Assembly (NCBI RefSeq): GCF_024256385.1
Contig: NZ_JAMLFW010000001.1
Location: 744,001 to 808,000, forward strand
Source: Anatilimnocola floriformis
Lineage (GTDB): Bacteria > Planctomycetota > Planctomycetia > Pirellulales > Pirellulaceae
Direction: 5' to 3'
Length of the DNA: 64,000 nt
Positions 35,324 to 42,453 of the stretch are shown in pieces. The position numbers were made by a program, and so were the translations under genes. Below the pieces are notes generated by a model, which had not been told where the DNA came from, searched no databases, and saw only the letters and a program-made list of their open reading frames with translations. Each line of letters opens with the position of its first letter. Position 1 is the stretch's first letter.

Positions 35324-36301
35324 TTAAGCCCGTTCGTCCGGCTTCGTTGCCGCGATGCCGATCCGATCCTTGATCGAATACTGATTCACATTCCGCCCGT
35401 AATATGCCGTGATCAACTCGGCGAGAAAACCCATCGAGATCAACTGCGCGCCGAGCAGCAGCGCTCCCATCGAATACATCACGGCAGGGCGGTTGTGCAG
35501 GTCTTCCATTTCCCAGGCGGGAAAGATTTTGTCGACGATCCAATACACAGCCAGGTAAAGCAAACCCATGCTGCCGATGAAGAACGAAAGGATACCGAGC
35601 GTGCCGAGCAAATGCTGAGGCCGTTCCTTGAAACCGGTGAGAAAGTAGACCGTCAGCAAATCGAGAAAGCCCTTTACGATCCGCGACACGCCGTATTTGC
35701 TATAGCCGAACTTGCGAGAGCGGTGATTCACGACCACTTCGCTCACGCCCCAACCTTTTGCCGCGGCGAGCACCGGCACAAAGCGATGCAACTCACCGTA
35801 GATCCGAACTTCCTCGAGCACCTCGCGGCGATAACACTTGAACCCGCAGTTGTGATCGTGCAGCTTCACGCCGGTCAGGCGGCCGACCAGCCAATTGAAC
35901 ACGCGCGACGGCCCGACTTTGTGCCAGGGATCATGACGCACTTGCTTCCAACCGCTGATCACGTCAAAGCCCTTGTCGAGCTCTTCGATAAACCGCGGCA
36001 CTTCATGCGGATCATCCTGCAGATCGGCATCGAGCGTGAAAACCAAATCGCCCTTCGCCGCTTCGAAGCCAGCCGACAGCGCTGCCGCCTTGCCGAAGTT
36101 GCGCCGAAAGCGAATGCCGCGAACGCGCTCATCCTCGGTCGATAGCGTCCTGATCAAGTCCCACGAGCCGTCCTTCGAGCCATCGTCGATGAACAGGATT
36201 TCCATCTCGTATTTTTGTTCCGCCGAAACCTCGCACAGCTCTTTGTGCAATGCGCGCAGGCTCTCGACTTCGTTGTAAACCGGAATGACGAACGTCAGCA
36301 T
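35324..36301 (-). CDS. Family 2 glycosyltransferase, DPM1/GtrB/ArnC type
   Basis: A 325-residue membrane-bound GT2 enzyme. The GT-A domain starts at the N-terminus with Val-Ile-Pro-Val-Tyr-Asn-Glu, has Phe-Ile-Asp-Asp-Gly-Ser-Lys-Asp-Gly-Ser, the DxD-type Thr-Leu-Asp-Ala-Asp-Leu-Gln-Asp-Asp-Pro and Gly-Phe-Lys-Cys-Tyr. Two C-terminal transmembrane helices (about 235-262 and 270-295) anchor it. These enzymes transfer a sugar from a nucleotide donor to polyprenyl phosphate on the inner face. Start ATG at 36301 chosen because the family begins there; the open frame upstream reads into a repeat. It leads the two-gene unit with the polytopic protein. Confidence 0.9.
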   Translation of the reverse strand: MLTFVIPVYNEVESLRALHKELCEVSAEQKYEMEILFIDDGSKDGSWDLIRTLSTEDERVRGIRFRRNFGKAAALSAGFEAAKGDLVFTLDADLQDDPHEVPRFIEELDKGFDVISGWKQVRHDPWHKVGPSRVFNWLVGRLTGVKLHDHNCGFKCYRREVLEEVRIYGELHRFVPVLAAAKGWGVSEVVVNHRSRKFGYSKYGVSRIVKGFLDLLTVYFLTGFKERPQHLLGTLGILSFFIGSMGLLYLAVYWIVDKIFPAWEMEDLHNRPAVMYSMGALLLGAQLISMGFLAELITAYYGRNVNQYSIKDRIGIAATKPDERA

Positions 36302-37037
36302 GGCGGGAACGAACTTGGAGGGAGTAACTCGGAACTGCAGATACGATAATCCAAATCCGCTCCGCCCGTGAGGCTCGGCCGGCCGCAGCGGGCTGCGTAC
36401 GTGGCCATTCAAGCGGCGCTTCTGACCCACGCTCGCGATTGCTGCGACCACGAGCCTTGTACCAGCGATGAAACGCCCCCTCTTTCGTACCCCCAGAATA
36501 TAACAGGCAATACAAGCCACCATTTCTTTCGCAAGTCGTTTCTGCGAAAGACTTAGAGACATAAATCGTCTGCAATATCGCCTCTCGAATATCACACTTT
36601 ATTGCCGCTAATTCGGGTGGCTGGCAATGGGCTGGTGGAGAGCACGCCATCTGCGCACGAGGCCGTTGGCCTAAGTGCCGCCCTGATGGTTGTGCGGTTT
36701 CGACCGTTCCATAACGGTTTGGGAACGAACTACTGGCGGCAAGTCGTTCTGCAGATTGGCTTTCAGAGCGCGCTATTCGCGGCAAGTCGCTGAAAACGGG
36801 TTGTTGCGAACTGTTGTGAGAAAATGCCGGTCTGGAGCCAGAATTTCGCACAAGCCTCAGTAGAGTCGAGACTTAGAGAAGCTACGAAAAGCGCGCACAA
36901 GTGTTGTGAAGCTCACCGGCGCGCGGAGCTAAGGGATGACGTCGGCCGGAACCTGTGGTTCCGGTTGATTTAGAGATTGACGTCGCTTGGCCTGCTTGCC
37001 GGAACTCCGCGGTACCGCTTGTTCCGGCCTACCGTCA
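36302..37037. other. Gene-free stretch upstream of the GT2 gene
   Basis: No gene seen. It contains AACTGTTGTGAGAAA at 36809-36823, the same 15 bases that occur upstream of dnaE (9799-9813), and at its right end a partial GGCCGGAACAAGC-family repeat (36996-37033). A promoter for the GT2 gene should lie in the left part but was not recognised. Confidence 0.55.
36996..37033. repeat. GGCCGGAACAAGC-family repeat, partial copy 3
   Basis: TGCCGGAACTCCGCGGTACC and CGCTTGTTCCGGCCTACCG form a short palindrome just downstream of the small lipoprotein gene stop. Confidence 0.75.
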
Positions 37038-37289
37038 TTACTGAGCGGCTTGGCGGCCGGCTTGTTGAGCTTCCAGGTCGGTCTTGTAGGCCTTCATCGC
37101 CGCGGCTTCACGCTGCAGCTTGAATTCCGGACCCGGCGGGAAGTATTGAATATCGTCTTGAATGTAGTACGCGCTCGGGAGGGTTTGTCCCGCTTCCACG
37201 ACCTGGCAACCAGTGTTGGCCAGGGCCAATACCGCGAGGCTCGAAGCAGCCAGCGTCATCGTCAGCAGGCGGTGAGAAGAATTGTTCAT
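37038..37289 (-). CDS. Small lipoprotein, hypothetical
   Basis: An 83-residue lipoprotein precursor. The signal is about 1-27 with lipobox Leu-Ala-Asn-Thr-Gly-Cys; the mature part has aromatic residues (Tyr-Tyr-Ile-Gln-Asp-Asp-Ile-Gln-Tyr-Phe) then a charged helix ending Gly-Arg-Gln-Ala-Ala-Gln. I chose ATG at 37289 with GGAGAC upstream. It is alone on the minus strand, bounded by repeats on both sides. I do not recognise the family; function unknown. Confidence 0.68.
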   Translation of the reverse strand: MNNSSHRLLTMTLAASSLAVLALANTGCQVVEAGQTLPSAYYIQDDIQYFPPGPEFKLQREAAAMKAYKTDLEAQQAGRQAAQ

Positions 37290-37456
37290 CGCAGTCGTCT
37301 CCAGTCGCAATACCAGCGGTGCTAGCGAAGCAGCACTTAAACTTCCAGCCGCCGGCAGACCTTGCGCCGCCGTTACAACCGGAACGTGTTACAGCAGTCA
37401 GTATCGACGTGCTGGCTGGCAAACTTTGACGAAAGGAAAGGCTTTTCGGGGAAAAC

Positions 37457-37551
37457 TGTAGGACGGACCATTGGTCTGTTCCAAGGCCGGTCTGGCAACC
37501 AGATCGGCGTGGTACCCGATTCTTGGCCGGACCAATGGTCCGGCCTACGCA
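37457..37551. repeat. GGACCATTGGTCC-family composite repeat, copy 2
   Basis: An outer mirror pair (TAGGACGGACCATTGGTC at the left, GGCCGGACCAATGGTCCGGC at the right) encloses CAGATCGGCGTGGTACCCGA. A close match with the same internal segment occurs at 48844-48934. It occupies the space between the small lipoprotein and the Lys-rich membrane protein gene. Confidence 0.88.
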
Positions 37552-37552
37552 G

Positions 37553-38311
37553 TTACTTCTTGCCCTTGGCGAGTCCGCGGTCGACGATCTTTTTCACTTC
37601 GTCGCCGATGTCGATTTTGAATTCCTCGTCGGGAACTTCGGCTTCGTCGGCGAGTTCCTTGGCGCCGGCGATGAAGGTTTTGATCTCTTCATCGGTCAGC
37701 GTCGGCTTGATTTGCTTCTCGCCCTTCGGGCCGTCCTGCTGCAGCGGGGCGAGGAGCTCATCGAGGTCTTCCTGGTCGATTTTCTTATCCATGCCGCCGC
37801 GGACGAGTCGCTGCAGTTGCTTGCGGGCGTCGGCTTTTTCCTCGGCAGAGAGCCCCGACTTGTCGAGGTATTGCTTCTCGATGCCGAAGCAGACGAAGAG
37901 CGGAATCAGCGGCGACTCTTGCAACTCGTTGAGGATGTTCTCGGCATCCTTCTCGTTGATTTCGCCCTTCCTGTAGGCATCGACCAGGCGATCGACTTCG
38001 GCGATGACTTGCTTTTTGTCCTCGGCAGTGAGTTCCGATTGCTCGATCCCTTGCACGACGACAAACCGCACGCCGCTGACCACCAGTTGCTTGGCTTGTG
38101 TGGTGACGTAGTACGCCCCGCCAACGCAGGCCACGATGAGCAACAGCAGGCCGATGAGCCCAGCGATCAAGCAGCCCCACAGACAGCCGCTTTTGCTTGC
38201 GGGTTGCGGCGGATTTTGATCCGGAAAGCCTGGCCCGCCATGAGGCATCGGCGGCTGATTGGGTTGCGGATAAGGGTTTTGATAACTGCCGGATTGCTGG
38301 GGATAAGACAT
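37553..38311 (-). CDS. Membrane-anchored charged protein, hypothetical
   Basis: A 252-residue protein. The cytosolic N-terminus is Pro/Gln/Tyr-rich (about 1-40), followed by one transmembrane helix (about 43-67, containing Gly-Cys-Leu-Trp-Gly-Cys) and a long charged, mostly helical C-terminal domain rich in Lys, Glu and Asp. This layout is frequent among planctomycete proteins of unknown function. ATG at 38311 with GAGAGAA upstream. A GGCCGGAACAAGC-family repeat (38323-38360) lies directly upstream. No catalytic motif is seen. Confidence 0.72.
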   Translation of the reverse strand: MSYPQQSGSYQNPYPQPNQPPMPHGGPGFPDQNPPQPASKSGCLWGCLIAGLIGLLLLIVACVGGAYYVTTQAKQLVVSGVRFVVVQGIEQSELTAEDKKQVIAEVDRLVDAYRKGEINEKDAENILNELQESPLIPLFVCFGIEKQYLDKSGLSAEEKADARKQLQRLVRGGMDKKIDQEDLDELLAPLQQDGPKGEKQIKPTLTDEEIKTFIAGAKELADEAEVPDEEFKIDIGDEVKKIVDRGLAKGKK

Positions 38312-38322
38312 GTATTCTCTCA

Positions 38323-38360
38323 GTAGGCCGAAACAGCTGTACTCAGCGCCGTTCCGGCAT
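38323..38360. repeat. GGCCGGAACAAGC-family repeat, partial copy 4
   Basis: TAGGCCGAAACAGCTGTACT followed by CAGCGCCGTTCCGGCATAT, a degenerate single unit between the PmoA-type gene and the membrane protein start. Confidence 0.65.
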
Positions 38361-38388
38361 ATTTGGCAAAGGTCTGTTGATGATCAGT

Positions 38389-39327
38389 TTATTTGCTCTT
38401 CGGCGGCACGTCGCCGATCTTGGTGAATGCGGCAAATTGTTCGTCGATGCTTGTTTTATCCTGCAGACCGCCATGCACCCAGTAGCCATAACGAAGCTTG
38501 AGCTTGTCACCCACGGCGAGCGAGCGCGGCGCTTCATAACTCAAGCAAGCGCCCATCCAGCCGTCGTCACGCACGTGGAAGTGCGAGGGGTAACTCGGAT
38601 TCATGGGATGATCAAAAAGTGTGACGCCGCCTGATTCCGTTTTCGTCAGTGGGCCGCTGTAATCGACCCACTTGGCTTGCTTCCAAAAGACGCCCGCTTC
38701 ATTCACGCCCCCTTCGCTGTTCAGAATCCGGCCGCCGCCATCATGCACGCCAATGGTCTTTGCCATTCGCACGCCCGTGATGCCGAACGGCGTTTTTCCA
38801 AAGGTCACGCCCTCCTTCGCCGCAGCGCCGGGAGCGAGCAGCAGATCGATCACCAGCAGCCATTCACCGTTCTTCTGCGGCAGAAACCGCATCGCGCGGG
38901 TCTCTTCGAGCAGTTTGTTATTGGCTTCGTCGACCCAAGTGTTTTCAACTTCGATCAGCGCCTCGGCATCGGTGTCTTCAAATCGGCTCACGCGTTTGTG
39001 AACGATGCGGCCCTTCGTCGAGTCGTTCCAAAAGCCCACGCCGTTCACATCGTGATGGCTAATCCACAAGCTGTTGTGATGGCTGTGGCTGTTAGGATCG
39101 CGAGGATGCCCCATCCGCGTGTGCGATTTGCCGCTCGGGCCGATCAGCGGATAAAGAAAGGTCCGCCGATTGTCGGCGCCAAAGTAATACCGGCTGATCT
39201 CTTTGCCATCCCACTCGACCGCCGCCTGACTCTGCGGCAACGGCAACACCTGCATGGTAGGAACGGGCTGCGGACCTGCGGAAGCTTGGCTGACGAGAGC
39301 GATCGACATCAAAAGCGGTAGCAACAT
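38389..39327 (-). CDS. PmoA-family (DUF6807) secreted protein
   Basis: A 312-residue exported protein of the DUF6807 family, often labelled PmoA-like (no close link to methane monooxygenase subunits). A signal peptide covers about 1-17. A His-rich block near residue 70-95 (Arg-Met-Gly-His-Pro, Ser-His-Ser-His-His-Asn-Ser-Leu-Trp-Ile-Ser-His-His) and a second region with Phe-Asp-His-Pro-Met-Asn-Pro-Ser-Tyr-Pro are typical. The family commonly accompanies glycoside-degradation loci in planctomycetes. ATG at 39327 with GAGGAG upstream. It sits downstream of greA on the same strand but separated by 122 bases of repeat. Activity unknown. Confidence 0.86.
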   Translation of the reverse strand: MLLPLLMSIALVSQASAGPQPVPTMQVLPLPQSQAAVEWDGKEISRYYFGADNRRTFLYPLIGPSGKSHTRMGHPRDPNSHSHHNSLWISHHDVNGVGFWNDSTKGRIVHKRVSRFEDTDAEALIEVENTWVDEANNKLLEETRAMRFLPQKNGEWLLVIDLLLAPGAAAKEGVTFGKTPFGITGVRMAKTIGVHDGGGRILNSEGGVNEAGVFWKQAKWVDYSGPLTKTESGGVTLFDHPMNPSYPSHFHVRDDGWMGACLSYEAPRSLAVGDKLKLRYGYWVHGGLQDKTSIDEQFAAFTKIGDVPPKSK

Positions 39328-39340
39328 CGATCGCTCCTCG

Positions 39341-39448
39341 ATTGCAGATGGCAGATGGCAGATGTCAGATTGAGGACAAATACCTTCGCTGCTTCGTTCG
39401 CTCCCGCCTTTTTTCAGTCTGCAATCTGCAATCTCAAATCTGCAATCC
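39341..39448. repeat. TGCAATCTG-type repeat block
   Basis: ATTGCAGATGGCAGATGGC at the left and CTGCAATCTGCAATCTC at the right are imperfect mirrors that fill the space between greA and the PmoA-type gene. Confidence 0.65.
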
Positions 39449-39449
39449 C

Positions 39450-39938
39450 TTAGTCATCCAAAAAGCTGAAATCGATTTTCAGGACTTCGAGTTCATACGA
39501 ACCCTTCGGCGCGGGGATCTCCGCGGTCTCGCCGATTTTTTTGCCGAGCAAGCCTTGGCCCAGCGGGCTGGTGACCAGAATCTTGCCGGTGTCGTAGTCT
39601 TCTTCGCCGCTGCCGACGAGGGTGTAGACCTCTTCCTCGTCCATGTCGACATCGCGGACGGTGATGGTCGCGCCAAAGCAAACCTGATCGCGCGGCAGCG
39701 TGGCGGGATCGATGATCTGGGCCCGCGACAGTTCGCTCTTCAGATGGTTGATCTTGGCCTGCAGCAAGCCTTGCGCTTCGCGCTGGGCGTGGTACTCGGC
39801 GTTTTCCTTGAGATCGCCTTCCGCCCGCGCGGCAGCGATCTTTTCGGCGATCAGGGGCATTTCGACGTTATCGAGGCGATCCAATTCGGCCTTCTTTTTA
39901 TTGAAGCCCTTCTTGGTCATTGGTACGTATTCGACCAT
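39450..39938 (-). CDS. greA: Transcription elongation factor GreA
   Basis: Stimulates transcript cleavage by backtracked RNA polymerase. The 162-residue protein shows the N-terminal coiled coil with Met-Thr-Lys-Lys-Gly and the acidic tip [10 protein letters not shown], and the C-terminal FKBP-like domain with [12 protein letters not shown]. Length is normal. ATG at 39938. It stands downstream of an ArsR gene but is isolated from it by an intrinsic terminator at 39979-40010, so it has its own promoter (not recognised). Confidence 0.96.
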   Translation of the reverse strand: MVEYVPMTKKGFNKKKAELDRLDNVEMPLIAEKIAAARAEGDLKENAEYHAQREAQGLLQAKINHLKSELSRAQIIDPATLPRDQVCFGATITVRDVDMDEEEVYTLVGSGEEDYDTGKILVTSPLGQGLLGKKIGETAEIPAPKGSYELEVLKIDFSFLDD

Positions 39939-39978
39939 GTCAGCAATTCCACTAGCAGAACGAGCAAACCGATAGAAA

Positions 39979-40010
39979 CAAAAAAATCGCGACCTTCCTG
40001 CGAAGGCCGC
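39979..40010 (-). terminator. Intrinsic terminator after the ArsR gene
   Basis: GCGACCTTC at 39989-39997 pairs (one G-U) with GAAGGCCGC at 40002-40010 around a four-base loop; on the minus strand seven T follow. It ends the ArsR transcript before greA. Confidence 0.88.
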
Positions 40011-40105
40011 GGCAGTGAACTAAGTTGAGCGAATTAGTTGAGATGTTATTCTGTGCCTTGCAGCCGCCGCTGTAAAGCAGAGTTCGGGCTTAACGGTCGC
40101 GCGCT

Positions 40106-40432
40106 CTAGGCGCCCTTCGATTCCAGCTTCAGATCGAGATGACAGCAGCCGAAGTTGATTTGAGCTTCGCCCTCGGCTGAGGTTGCGGCTTGCACCTCGG
40201 GATGAATCGAGTACTGAATGAACCGCCCCTGCCGCGTGGGCAGCACGATCTTGCTCCGCCGCAGAATCGAGAGGTGATGAGACACCTTGACGATGTCCTC
40301 AGACAACTGCTCGGCGATCTGACCGACCGTGCACGGCCCCCGAAACAACACTTGCAGAATTCGCAGCCGCTCGGGATCGGCGACGGCTTTGAGCCGCTCG
40401 GCACAGTTTTGAAATTCCTCGGGCTCTTTCAT
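40106..40432 (-). CDS. ArsR-family winged-helix regulator
   Basis: A 108-residue DNA-binding repressor of the ArsR/SmtB type. The winged helix shows Leu-Lys-Ala-Val-Ala-Asp-Pro-Glu-Arg-Leu-Arg-Ile-Leu (helix 2-3), Val-Gly-Gln-Ile-Ala-Glu-Gln-Leu and Val-Ser-His-His-Leu-Ser-Ile-Leu (recognition helix), then a beta-wing with Gly-Arg-Phe-Ile-Gln-Tyr. The metal-binding Cys-Val-Cys motif of classical ArsR is absent; a Cys-Cys-His cluster near the C-terminus (Phe-Gly-Cys-Cys-His) could bind a metal or haem. ATG at 40432. The neighbours give no target; a terminator closes the gene as a single unit. Confidence 0.88.
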   Translation of the reverse strand: MKEPEEFQNCAERLKAVADPERLRILQVLFRGPCTVGQIAEQLSEDIVKVSHHLSILRRSKIVLPTRQGRFIQYSIHPEVQAATSAEGEAQINFGCCHLDLKLESKGA

Positions 40433-40548
40433 CGATTCCCCACTGCCAGCCGATTTCCTGCAGTCAATCTAGCGGTTGCCAGTCTAACCCGGCTTGCAGT
40501 TTCTCTCTATAGCGCTGGGGATTGCTTTGGCGCTAGGGAGCATCAGTA

Positions 40549-40572
40549 GGTCAGGCACTTCAGTGCCTGACC
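40549..40572. repeat. REP element, copy 1 (5' of the RAYT gene)
   Basis: GGTCAGGCACT and AGTGCCTGACC form a perfect 11-base stem around TC. It lies about 75 bases upstream of the RAYT start; identical copies are at 41205-41228 and 47216-47239, and an inverted one at 41270-41294. Confidence 0.93.
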
Positions 40573-40646
40573 AGCGCCAACTCTTGATTTCACATTGCCT
40601 TCGCCTATGCTGCCCAAATCTTCCCTGCCCACCTCTGCTCTGTCTT

Positions 40647-41198
40647 ATGTCGGACTATCGTCGATACTTCGTACGCGGAGGCACGTATTTCTTCACGGTG
40701 GTTACCGAGCGCCGCGCGTCGCTTTTCGCAGATGAAAAAGCTCGCGAAATCCTGGGTAACGTCTTGCGCGAGTCTGTCATTTGGCGGCCGTTCAAAGTCT
40801 TGGCGATTGTCCTGTTGCCCGATCATTTGCATGCCATTTGGCAACTACCAGCGGGCGACGACAAGTACGACATCCGCTGGAATTGGATCAAACGCCAATT
40901 CACCATGCGCTGGCTGCGGACCGGCGGTCGCGAACAGCGTCGTCGTCGATCTCGCATCCGCGAGCGCCGCCGAGGAATCTGGCAGCGTCGGTATTGGGAG
41001 CATTTAATCGACGACGAATATGATCTGGAGAACCATGTCGACTACATGCACTACAACCCCGTCAAGCACGGCTACGTGAAGCGGCCGCGCGACTGGCCAG
41101 AGTCGTCATTTCACCGCTGGTCAATGCTCGGTCACTATGACCTCGATTGGGGAAGGTCGTACATACCCGTGGAACTGCCAGGCAATGCTGGCGAGTAG
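40647..41198 (+). CDS. REP-associated tyrosine transposase (RAYT)
   Basis: A 183-residue Y1-type single-strand nuclease related to IS200/IS605 transposases. The HUH motif is Pro-Asp-His-Leu-His-Ala-Ile-Trp (His at 60 and 62), and the candidate catalytic Tyr is at 133 in Asp-Tyr-Met-His-Tyr-Asn-Pro-Val-Lys-His-Gly. The N-terminal Tyr-Phe-Val-Arg-Gly-Gly-Thr-Tyr-Phe-Phe-Thr-Val is typical of RAYTs. Length is complete, no frameshift. ATG at 40647. The gene is flanked on both sides by identical REP palindromes (40549-40572 and 41205-41228), the standard REP-RAYT arrangement in which the protein is thought to cut and spread its own REPs. The codon composition is like the host. Confidence 0.93.
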   Translation: MSDYRRYFVRGGTYFFTVVTERRASLFADEKAREILGNVLRESVIWRPFKVLAIVLLPDHLHAIWQLPAGDDKYDIRWNWIKRQFTMRWLRTGGREQRRRRSRIRERRRGIWQRRYWEHLIDDEYDLENHVDYMHYNPVKHGYVKRPRDWPESSFHRWSMLGHYDLDWGRSYIPVELPGNAGE

Positions 41199-41204
41199 CG
41201 AGTA

Positions 41205-41296
41205 GGTCAGGCACTTCAGTGCCTGACCGGCGCCGTCGACCGACTCCCTCGTAACCCCCGAGTCCATTTCGTCAGGCACTGAAGTGCCTGACCTAC
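41205..41296. repeat. REP pair in opposite orientation (3' of the RAYT gene)
   Basis: A direct copy of the REP (41205-41228) and an inverted copy (41270-41294, GTCAGGCACTGAAGTGCCTG) face each other with 41 bases between, a BIME-like unit. It sits between the RAYT gene and the convergent outer-membrane protein gene. Confidence 0.92.
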
Positions 41297-41303
41297 AAAT
41301 TTT

Positions 41304-42269
41304 CTAGTACCGCAATATGTAATCCGCCGTAAACCGGTGCTGCATCACACCGCGCTCGTCGGTCAACGGCAATTCATAGGCGAGACCGATTTCGTTGAGC
41401 AGGCTCGGTTTGAATTTGAGGCCCAGCGCACCTGTGACAATATCGGTGCCGGCGACCCCCGTCGCGCCAAAGTTAAAGAAGTCACCACCCTGAATGCCAT
41501 TGAACGCCACGTTCGTGCCGTTGCTCAGCCAGTGATACCAGGTGCCTTCGGCGAAGACATACCAACAGCTGCAGTTCAGCTGTCGATCGACGTGGGCCGA
41601 CCAGTAAAAGACCTGATTCTCGGCCGAGCGATCGACAGGCAGACGAAAGCCAGCCGCCGTGATCAAGTGATTGGCATCGCCAAACAGGGCGCCATAGGTG
41701 GCGAAGACGTTGAACTCGCCGTCGCCGTTTCCTTGCAAGGCTTGCGTGCTGCCGGTGGGAAGTTCGAAGGTCGCTCCCACGCTCAAGATCCGCTGGCAAC
41801 AGCAATCCTTCCACAGATTGTATTTGAGCCCCAGCGACAGATCGGCCCAACCATCATCGAGCGGCGCACCGGCCGACGGAAAGATGAAGCCATCTTTGGT
41901 CGCGATCAACGATAAGTCTTCCGTGAGCGCCGCCCGCAACTGCACCGCGAGCACCTGCAACCGGCTGGCCGGAATTGCGCCTCCGGCCAGCGTGGGAATC
42001 TGGTGATCGATGAAAATGAAGCGGGCTTCGGTCAGCGTCCGCGGGTCCTCGAAAAACACGGGGTTCGTCATCGGGCTGATGAAACCAGCCCACGACGGAT
42101 CGGTCGCCTGAATGAATCCGAGCAGGGCCGGCTGACAACCATCGTCGCAGGCAGTGCAGCCCGAATCGACGCCGTGGTATTCGGCCTCCTGGGCCGCCGC
42201 CATCCCGGTGACGAGCACCGATACCCCGAACATCAACACTGCGACGAGGCCGCTCAATCGAGTAGGCAT
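41304..42269 (-). CDS. Outer-membrane beta-barrel-like protein, hypothetical
   Basis: A 321-residue exported protein. Signal peptide about 1-27 (ending Ala-Ala-Ala-Gln). The mature part starts with two Cys pairs (Gly-Cys-Thr-Ala-Cys and Asp-Gly-Cys), then a series of amphipathic strands with alternating aromatic residues and a terminal Tyr-Ile-Leu-Arg-Tyr, the pattern of an outer-membrane barrel. It also holds a Cys-Cys-Cys run (Asp-Cys-Cys-Cys-Gln-Arg). Planctomycetes have several families of such proteins of unknown function. ATG at 42269 with AGGAG 6 bases upstream. Single gene; the stop is next to the inverted REP. Confidence 0.78.
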   Translation of the reverse strand: MPTRLSGLVAVLMFGVSVLVTGMAAAQEAEYHGVDSGCTACDDGCQPALLGFIQATDPSWAGFISPMTNPVFFEDPRTLTEARFIFIDHQIPTLAGGAIPASRLQVLAVQLRAALTEDLSLIATKDGFIFPSAGAPLDDGWADLSLGLKYNLWKDCCCQRILSVGATFELPTGSTQALQGNGDGEFNVFATYGALFGDANHLITAAGFRLPVDRSAENQVFYWSAHVDRQLNCSCWYVFAEGTWYHWLSNGTNVAFNGIQGGDFFNFGATGVAGTDIVTGALGLKFKPSLLNEIGLAYELPLTDERGVMQHRFTADYILRY

Positions 42270-42453
42270 GGCAGGCTCCTTCCTGGCTTTATGATTTGCT
42301 GCGTATCCGTAGCAACTGGCACTGCGTGGAGCAGTGATATCAATGCATGCGTAGCATGCTGCAATGGCTATCGGCGCGTAGCGGAACGGCGCACAGGCAA
42401 ATATGCGCACTAGGGAATGTCCTTAGTCCGCAAAGCCGCACATTCGTTAAGGC

